Part shown: in pieces, positions 6,709-11,619 of the stretch
How positions within the stretch are numbered: position 1 is the first letter of the stretch
Layout: the number at the start of each line of letters is the position of its first letter
Assembly: GCA_025927935.1 (NCBI GenBank)
Contig: JAICKM010000144.1
Coordinates: forward strand, 1-11,619
DNA from: Chloroflexia bacterium
GTDB taxonomy: Bacteria > Chloroflexota > Chloroflexia > QHBQ01 > JADMIH01
Length of the DNA stretch: 11,619 nt
Direction: 5' to 3'
Program-made: the position numbers and the translations under genes
The notes under the pieces: generated by a model
Database searches by the model: none
The model's input: only the letters and a program-made list of their open reading frames with translations
Told to the model about the DNA's origin: nothing

Positions 6709-8544
6709 CTACTTGTGGTCGTCGCCTCCGGGAATATCCAGCATGTCCGTGAAGATGTCCTCATCACGGGTGACCCCCTGTTCGCTGGGGGCGCGGTTGC
6801 GGGTATCCGACCAGATGGGATAGGCGGCATTGCCCACCGCCACCAGGCCGCTATAGTCACCCAGGAAACCGGCCTGAATGCCGTCGGGCGGCGGGAAGGA
6901 CTGGGCGACGCGTGTATCCTGGAAGGGCGTGTTGCGATCCGTGCCGCCGGCCAGAAAGACGTCGGAGCTTTGGGCCTGCACGCCAGGGTCCCGCCCAGGG
7001 GTGAAGCCGCCGGGCGGCGTGGTGTTCTCGTGCGGGACGCGCCCAGTTCGGTAGTAACTGACGGCCACGTTATGATTGCTGCCGACGTCGACGGCCGGCA
7101 TGTAGTGGTCACGGTTGCGGTCTGGGTTGACCGCGTGCGCGGCTTCATGCCAGGTCCGCCCGCCATCGCTCGATTTGCTCAGGACGATGTCGAATTCGCC
7201 GAAGCGGTAGTCCTGCCAGTTCGCGTAGAGATCGCCGTTGGCTTTGTCCACGGCGATCCGCGGGAAATCGTTGGTGCGGATGAAGTTACCGGGGATGCAT
7301 TCCTCCGGCCCGCGCCCGAAGTCGCACTGTGGCTCGTTCACGATGATGTCATCGCCGACCTTCGCCGGCATGCTCCATGTGTTCCCGCCATCGCGTGAAA
7401 CCACGGCGAGCTGTTGGGCGTTGGGATTGCCCGCCGGGGTATTGTAGTTGTTGAACACGACAACGATCGAGCCATCGGGCCGAACGATCGGGTCCGAACC
7501 CTGGTCGAGATCGCAATCATGCGGATCGCGGCTGGGGTCGAAGAAATCGCCGAAGAAGCAGAGGTTCGGATTCCGCCCGCTGATCTCCGTGGGCGCAGAC
7601 CAGGTCACGGCATGATCGGTGGATTTCGCGAAGTAGATGGCCTGGCTGCAGAAAACCTGCGGGCAGTGCGCCGGATCGAACTTGAACACGGTCCACGTCA
7701 CGTAGACGTTATCGCGGAACGGGCTGTTCGGGTAGCTGTCGGCAGTGATGAACTCTTTGTCGTGAGAAGCAAGCGGGCTGTTATCTTCGACGGCCACATA
7801 GCTGGAGCCGGTATCCGGGACGTTGTTGTAGAACGAGCCGTGCGCGTAGGCCGGGGAGCGCGTCACCAGCACAGCGCTTGCATTGGAGGCTATATCAAAG
7901 ACGACACAGCTAAAGAAGGCGTTGCCCCGCGAGTCGAATGCCAGCGCGGGATCACTTCCGGCGTCGTAGGTGTGATTGGTGCCTGGCCCCCCGGCCACGG
8001 TGTGCCCGGCGGGCGGGTTGTTTAACCGCTGATAGAAAGGTGGTAGCCCGTCTCCCCAGGTCTCGCCCCCGTCCAGGCTGTAGTCGAAGCCGCACTTGTT
8101 GAACCCGATACGGCTGTCGTTTTGCCCGGCGACCAGATTGCGGGGGTTCAGTGGATTGGCCTTGATCAGTTCCTCCGCCTGGCGGCGGTAAGTGCAGTCT
8201 TGATTGACGCGTGTGTCGTTGCCGCTTGTGCGATTACTGCATCCGAGAGTCTCATCGGTGATGCCGGCTCTATCGTCGTTGCCGGCGGGATTGTTCGGCG
8301 CCGTGGATTGAGCCAACACTTCTTGTGCTGTCGCGACGACCCCGCCGGAGATCGAAGGCAGGAGGCGGGTGGTTCCGTCCGGTAGCTGCAACTTGACGGG
8401 ACGCAGCCGGCCATCCGCTGCCTGCTTGATCACGCTGTCCTGCGCGGTGGCGTTGCCTGGCCAGGCGATCAGCGAGAGCAGTAGGGTCACACTCGCCAGG
8501 AGTCCTAACCAGCGAAACTTCGTTAAGCGATGGTTAGCACGCAT
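6709..8544 (-). CDS. Secreted sialidase-like Asp-box beta-propeller protein
   Basis: The protein has 611 residues. A basic start and hydrophobic core (about 11-28) ending in NATAQ give a Sec signal peptide, so it is exported. Four Asp boxes of the form S-x-D-x-G-x-T-W appear: SLDGGETW (156-163), STDHAVTW (308-315, altered), SRDGGNTW (383-390) and SSDGGRTW (458-465). They mark a six- or seven-bladed sialidase/BNR propeller. The C-terminal part has G-D-Y-S-G-L at 562-567 and I-W-S-D-T-R-N at 577-583, which I recall from a bacterial exo-sialidase-like family. The F/Y-R-I-P motif of true sialidases is not visible, so catalysis should not be assumed; binding or surface structure is as likely. Ten Cys residues in the exported part suggest disulfides. 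ATG 8544 follows GGAGG (8553-8557) with 8 bases spacing and beats an in-frame GTG at 8559. It is a lone gene facing the envelope operon. Confidence 0.88.
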   Translation of the reverse strand: MRANHRLTKFRWLGLLASVTLLLSLIAWPGNATAQDSVIKQAADGRLRPVKLQLPDGTTRLLPSISGGVVATAQEVLAQSTAPNNPAGNDDRAGITDETLGCSNRTSGNDTRVNQDCTYRRQAEELIKANPLNPRNLVAGQNDSRIGFNKCGFDYSLDGGETWGDGLPPFYQRLNNPPAGHTVAGGPGTNHTYDAGSDPALAFDSRGNAFFSCVVFDIASNASAVLVTRSPAYAHGSFYNNVPDTGSSYVAVEDNSPLASHDKEFITADSYPNSPFRDNVYVTWTVFKFDPAHCPQVFCSQAIYFAKSTDHAVTWSAPTEISGRNPNLCFFGDFFDPSRDPHDCDLDQGSDPIVRPDGSIVVVFNNYNTPAGNPNAQQLAVVSRDGGNTWSMPAKVGDDIIVNEPQCDFGRGPEECIPGNFIRTNDFPRIAVDKANGDLYANWQDYRFGEFDIVLSKSSDGGRTWHEAAHAVNPDRNRDHYMPAVDVGSNHNVAVSYYRTGRVPHENTTPPGGFTPGRDPGVQAQSSDVFLAGGTDRNTPFQDTRVAQSFPPPDGIQAGFLGDYSGLVAVGNAAYPIWSDTRNRAPSEQGVTRDEDIFTDMLDIPGGDDHK

Positions 8545-8624
8545 GTCATAATCCTCCACGTTTCTGGAAACTACTTCACTGGGTCCCTAATCCGTGTGAG
8601 ATGACGTATTGGTGCCGCGTCTTT

Positions 8625-8633
8625 ATTATGCCA
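8625..8633 (-). promoter_or_regulatory. Extended -10 candidate for the propeller gene
   Basis: Read on -, TGGCATAAT combines a TG extension with a -10 box five of six to consensus, about 80 bases before the ATG at 8544. No clear -35 box is present, which extended -10 promoters tolerate. Confidence 0.35.
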
Positions 8634-8811
8634 CCCTGGCTCCGGGTAGCTCACCACCTCCTTTCCCATGGTAGCAATACGGCGGCATGCGCAGTGGATC
8701 ATGCTCTGGGCGGAGTACGCCCCCGCGGTTCCACCCGCCGCCAGGGAAGTGATGCCCGAGGATAGACCACGCGTCTGGTGTGCCTCACCGTAACAACCGG
8801 CTGGCTGCTCC

Positions 8812-8847
8812 TCGCGACTGCGGCGCTACGCAGCGCCGCGGGCGCGA
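8812..8847. repeat. Long GC-rich inverted repeat (hairpin)
   Basis: TCGCG (8812-8816) pairs with CGCGA (8843-8847) and GCGGCGCT (8820-8827) with AGCGCCGC (8832-8839), separated by a 3x3 internal loop and closed by a 4-base loop. On + it is followed 12 bases later by a GTTTT run. It has no gene directly before it on either strand, so it may be a structured RNA end, a palindromic element or a relic. Confidence 0.5.
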
Positions 8848-9181
8848 CTTGGCCACGTTTTCACCCTTGCGCCCCTTCTGGCCGCGGGTTGGGCAAGGTT
8901 AAAGCGTATTTTGTTGAAGGCTGACTTGGTGCAATGTAGGGGAAGGTCGTCACATGGCCGCTATATATTCAAGAGGCACTTATAACGGGCAGCACAAGTA
9001 CACAACCAGTGACCGAAGATCTGGGTTCGATAATACAGTATGGCAACTACAATTGGTAGCTACATCTATGATAGCACGACTGCCCTGGGGCGGCAATCAG
9101 GAAAAGCCTGTCCTGATAAAATATGTCGATTTTGTAAGAATCAGCGAAGTGAGTTTTCTGTCTATTCCCGAGCCGCTTTAA

Positions 9182-9201
9182 TAACCCTTTCCTGGTGGTT
9201 A
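9182..9201 (-). terminator. Weak hairpin after the methyltransferase gene
   Basis: TAACC (9182-9186) pairs with GGTTA (9197-9201), 38 bases beyond the methyltransferase stop; on - the stem runs into TTATTAAAG. The stem is short, so this is a weak candidate only. Confidence 0.25.
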
Positions 9202-9238
9202 CTATGCATGGGCCGTTAGCGCGCGAGCGACGTCGCTG

Positions 9239-11101
9239 CTATCCGTTTATAAGTACCGCTACGCTGCTTTCGGCCTCTATCAGTTCATTTGTAGTCACGC
9301 GGTATAGACCGCAGACCGCTGCGTCGAGCACCGGTTGCATCTCCAGGATACTCTCAGGATGCGTGACTAGCTCCCGTGCGGCCGCGGCCAAATCGGCGCT
9401 TCCTGGGGCGGTGGGCGCGGGCAGGGGCAAGCGGGCCAGGTAGGTACTGTTGACGCGCAGATAGCCGCCCGCCAGGTGAACAGGCCAGTAGAGGAAGCGA
9501 TAGTACCAGGCCAGCACATGCGAGTTCAGCAGCGCCAGCAGGTAGTAGGGATCATAATCCACTGTTCTATCCTTGACATAATACACGCGGCCCAACGCCG
9601 AGCCGCCCTCGGTATGAGCGGCTCGCAACTGTTTGACTACTCCCGGCACGAGCACCTTGGGATGATCCCAGGCGGCCCATTGCGCGCCGGTCATGGCGCT
9701 ACGCGGCAGGTAGCCCTGCCCGCTGGTTGGGCGGAGGGCATAGGCGCCAACATCCTGCGTCTGCAACAGCGGGCGGTAGGCGGCTTGCTCCCCCGGCGGC
9801 AGGGCTGCATAGGCGGTAGCGGAGATCGCCGCGCGGGCGAAGCCGGTGCGGGCGATGCCGCAGCCGATGGCCGCGGCGGGCAGGCGGCCTGGCTGCGCGG
9901 CGATGCGGCGGGCGAAGTCCAGCAACGGCCCCGTGGCGACGGCGGGCAAGATGCCGCCGTCCAGGTCACAGAAGTTGGCTTGCGTGACCTGCGTGGGGGG
10001 CCGGCCCGGCCCGGCCAGCGTGACCTGCGTGCCGGGGGGCGGCGCCCCGGCTTGCGCGACCAGGATCACCGGGTACGTCGCCGCGCCCGGAAACAGCCCG
10101 TCCGCCGATACATCTTCCAGCCGCAGGATGCTGGTTTCCCGCGCCAGCAGCGCGCGCAGGGACGCGCCGTAGTCGGCGGCCATGAACTTGTTGGGCACGA
10201 TATAACCCAGCCGTCCGCCGGGCCGCAATAGCTCCAACCCGCGCTCGATGAACAGCCCGGACAGGTCATACTGGCCCTGGGCGGCGGTGTAGCGCCCGCG
10301 GTGCGCGGCCTTGGGCGCGGTGGCCTGCGCCCGGTGGGGCAGGTAGGGCGGGTTGCCCACGACCGCGTCGAAGCTGATCCACTCCGCAGGCAGGGCGGCC
10401 AGGGCATCGCCGCAGTGGAGATGATAATCGGGCAGCGCGGGGCGATCCCCGGCGCCCGCCAGGTAGAGGCTATAGCGGGCCAGGTCGATGGCCGCCGGGT
10501 CGCTGTCCACACCGTACACGCATCCGGCGGCCGTGTCCCACCACCAGGCTGCCGGGCGCCCGGCGGGATCGGCGGCGGCCAGGGCGGCGGCGATCCGTTG
10601 CGCGGCAGCCACCAGGAAGTAGCCCGCGCCGCACGCGGGATCGAGTACACGCAGCGCCTGCAAAGTGTGCAGGGGATCGGCGGCGCGCGCCGCTTCAGTC
10701 AGCAACGGGTCGAGCGCCGCCGCCAGGATCGATTCGACGATGGATGCCGGGGTATAGTAGATGCCGCCCCGGCGCCGGGCGGTGGGGTCAAGCAGCGCCT
10801 CATACACCGCGCCCAGGTGGCGCCCGGTCCACCCGGCCCAAGGGATAGGCAGAGCGTCCAGCAGCGGCGTCAGCACGGCGCGGGCAGCCGGTGCGACCGG
10901 CACGGTCCCTGCCAGCGGGCGCCTGCGGGCGGCGGCACAGCGCTCGAACAGCAGCGCCGGCAGCGCGCGAGTGGCGTCCGTGTCCGGGCAAACCGCGCCT
11001 AGCTGCTGGACCGCCGCCCGCAACGCCGGGACGAGCCGGGGGTGTAACGCCCCGGCCCCGCTACCACTGCCGCGGGCGGAGGTCGGGGTACGGCGTGGCA
11101 A
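9239..11101 (-). CDS. N6-adenine DNA methyltransferase, Eco57I/TaqI-like, no nuclease domain
   Basis: The longest frame has 620 residues. Motif X G-G-I-Y-Y-T-P is at 112-118, motif [10 protein letters not shown] at 152-160 (S-adenosylmethionine site), an acidic G-V-D-S-D at 197-201, and motif IV N-P-P-Y at 250-253, the mark of adenine-N6 or cytosine-N4 methylation. V-P-N-K-F follows at 302-306. Residues about 400-565 form a TaqI-type target-recognition domain, ending in L-L-A-L-L-N-S-H and Y-L-R-V-N-S-T-Y-L with L-P-L-P at 558-561. Type IIG enzymes carry an N-terminal nuclease of the PD-(D/E)xK kind; the first 110 residues show none, and no separate nuclease gene is in the window, so it looks like an orphan methyltransferase. 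The start is unclear: TTG 11101 has no ribosome site and overlaps queF by 41 bases; a TTG further in is possible. The last 40 or so codons are less GC-rich than the rest. Confidence 0.9.
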   Translation of the reverse strand: MPRRTPTSARGSGSGAGALHPRLVPALRAAVQQLGAVCPDTDATRALPALLFERCAAARRRPLAGTVPVAPAARAVLTPLLDALPIPWAGWTGRHLGAVYEALLDPTARRRGGIYYTPASIVESILAAALDPLLTEAARAADPLHTLQALRVLDPACGAGYFLVAAAQRIAAALAAADPAGRPAAWWWDTAAGCVYGVDSDPAAIDLARYSLYLAGAGDRPALPDYHLHCGDALAALPAEWISFDAVVGNPPYLPHRAQATAPKAAHRGRYTAAQGQYDLSGLFIERGLELLRPGGRLGYIVPNKFMAADYGASLRALLARETSILRLEDVSADGLFPGAATYPVILVAQAGAPPPGTQVTLAGPGRPPTQVTQANFCDLDGGILPAVATGPLLDFARRIAAQPGRLPAAAIGCGIARTGFARAAISATAYAALPPGEQAAYRPLLQTQDVGAYALRPTSGQGYLPRSAMTGAQWAAWDHPKVLVPGVVKQLRAAHTEGGSALGRVYYVKDRTVDYDPYYLLALLNSHVLAWYYRFLYWPVHLAGGYLRVNSTYLARLPLPAPTAPGSADLAAAARELVTHPESILEMQPVLDAAVCGLYRVTTNELIEAESSVAVLING

Positions 11102-11537
11102 GCTGAGTATCGCCGTGCTCGGCGACGACGCTGGTATAGAGGCCGCCCCGCACGTTGAACACGCCGGTGACGCGCGCCCAGCGGGGATCGATAGCTTCGA
11201 CGAGATCGGTCAGGATGCGGTTCACCACGTCCTCGTGGAAGGCGCCCTCATCGCGGAAGTGCCAGAGGTAGAGCTTGAAGGCTTTCAATTCCACGCAGCG
11301 CGGACCCGGCACATACTCCAGCACAATCGTGGCGAAGTCGGGCTGCCCGGTGATCGGGCAAAGCGCCGTGAACTCCGGACTCTCGATGCGGATATGATAG
11401 GGCCGATCGGGGTGCGGGTTGGGGAAGGCTTCCAACTGCTCCTGAGGGCGCGTGCGCGGTCCGGCGCCCAGCAGCGTTAAGCCTTCGGTCGCCGCGTCGG
11501 GCGCGGTTGTATTTTGCGTGTCGGTTTGTGTGCTCAT
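11061..11537 (-). CDS. queF: NADPH-dependent 7-cyano-7-deazaguanine (preQ0) reductase
   Basis: The protein has 158 residues and reduces preQ0 to preQ1 in the cytoplasm on the queuosine tRNA pathway. It has the unimodular T-fold form (Bacillus type, near 160 residues). [13 protein letters not shown] at 55-67 contains the catalytic pair Cys60 (thioimide with the nitrile) and Asp67, seven apart as in the family. The QueF signature E-L-K-A-F-K-L-Y-L lies at 83-91, binding NADPH, followed by F-R-D-E-G-A-F-H-E at 94-102, whose E and H fit substrate and active-site positions. ATG 11537 follows AAGGA (11545-11549) with 7 bases spacing and beats an in-frame GTG at 11561. The stop at 11061 falls inside the methyltransferase frame, so the two are probably co-transcribed and perhaps coupled. 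Confidence 0.95.
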   Translation of the reverse strand: MSTQTDTQNTTAPDAATEGLTLLGAGPRTRPQEQLEAFPNPHPDRPYHIRIESPEFTALCPITGQPDFATIVLEYVPGPRCVELKAFKLYLWHFRDEGAFHEDVVNRILTDLVEAIDPRWARVTGVFNVRGGLYTSVVAEHGDTQLATPYPDLRPRQW

Positions 11538-11603
11538 GCTTGGTTCCTTGTACCCGGTCACAGATAATTAGCGAAAACTCGAATGCCGCAGGCGGATCTT
11601 CTG

Positions 11604-11609
11604 ATTCTA
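11604..11609 (-). promoter_or_regulatory. Possible -10 box of queF
   Basis: Read on -, TAGAAT lies about 65 bases before the queF ATG. The matching -35 would fall outside the window, so it cannot be tested here. I see no preQ1 aptamer pattern in the 82 bases between start codon and window end. Confidence 0.2.
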
Positions 11610-11619
11610 CCAGATTCCC

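Larger units (their letters stand above)
8545..9238. other. Gene-poor stretch between propeller and methyltransferase genes
   Basis: No confident gene is present. The left half (8545-8890) is GC-rich and holds a candidate promoter, a near-perfect ribosome-site sequence on - at 8657-8664 inside a 32-codon frame (8571-8669), and a long hairpin. The right half (about 8895-9225) is clearly more AT-rich. It contains one small + frame, 8954-9181 (75 codons), with a weak GGGGAAGG 7 bases before its ATG; its codons end often in A or T, unlike all neighbours, so I do not call it. A small hairpin (9096-9101 with 9112-9117) also lies here. Confidence 0.6.

Noticed and set aside
8741..8790. Weak likeness to a cobalamin riboswitch core on +
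   Set aside because: Only scattered words match, the order is wrong, and no + gene lies downstream.
9020..9036. tRNA T-loop-like GGTTCGAT
   Set aside because: The flanks do not pair into a T stem and no acceptor or anticodon arm can be built around it.
8954..9181. Small + frame of 75 codons with a weak ribosome site
   Set aside because: Codon endings are AT-rich unlike neighbours, no domain is seen, and it has no promoter that I can support; kept only as part of the AT-rich island finding.
10301..11002. + frame of 233 codons opposite the methyltransferase
   Set aside because: The opposite strand carries intact methyltransferase motifs; this frame is Gly/Arg/Gln-rich shadow.
11538..11619. 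preQ1 riboswitch upstream of queF
   Set aside because: No aptamer stem with the A-rich tail characteristic of preQ1-I can be formed in the bases available; the upstream part lies outside the window.

Overview
The window is GC-rich (by eye well above 60%) bacterial chromosome. The gene content fits a Chloroflexota-like organism: a short coiled-coil DivIVA/F0-B-like protein, an Ala/Pro/Thr-linker molybdopterin protein, a large secreted Asp-box propeller and a unimodular QueF. I recognised the lineage by style of proteins and have no marker gene to prove it. Nine protein genes can be supported; one is cut by the left edge. I found no RNA genes, insertion sequences or CRISPR array.

Left part (1-3916): the 3' end of a coiled-coil protein gene on +, then a degenerate 11-bp tandem repeat array and a strong shared hairpin terminator. 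Facing it on - are a membrane-anchored sulfite-oxidase-type molybdoenzyme (512-2350) and, 255 bp upstream of that, a polynucleotide kinase-phosphatase of the bacterial Pnkp type that lacks the ligase module (2606-3916).

Middle (3917-6660): a divergent AT-rich control region carries a -10 box for the kinase-phosphatase on - and, on +, a good sigma-70-type promoter followed at once by a perfect palindrome of the GAAC-N4-GTTC (Gram-positive LexA) type. This promoter leads into a three-gene + operon: a single-pass membrane protein with a calcium-loop-like motif, a membrane-anchored glucosaminidase-like protein and a membrane-anchored M23 peptidase-like protein, closed by a strong terminator at 6633-6660. 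Together these look like an envelope/cell-wall remodelling unit, possibly damage-inducible; this is the most interesting hypothesis in the window.

Right part (6709-11619), all on -: a secreted beta-propeller protein with four Asp boxes (6709-8544), a roughly 700-bp gene-poor stretch whose right half is AT-rich, a gamma-class adenine DNA methyltransferase with a TaqI/Eco57I-like C-terminal recognition domain and no visible nuclease (9239-11101), and queF (11061-11537), which overlaps the methyltransferase reading frame and probably shares its transcript.
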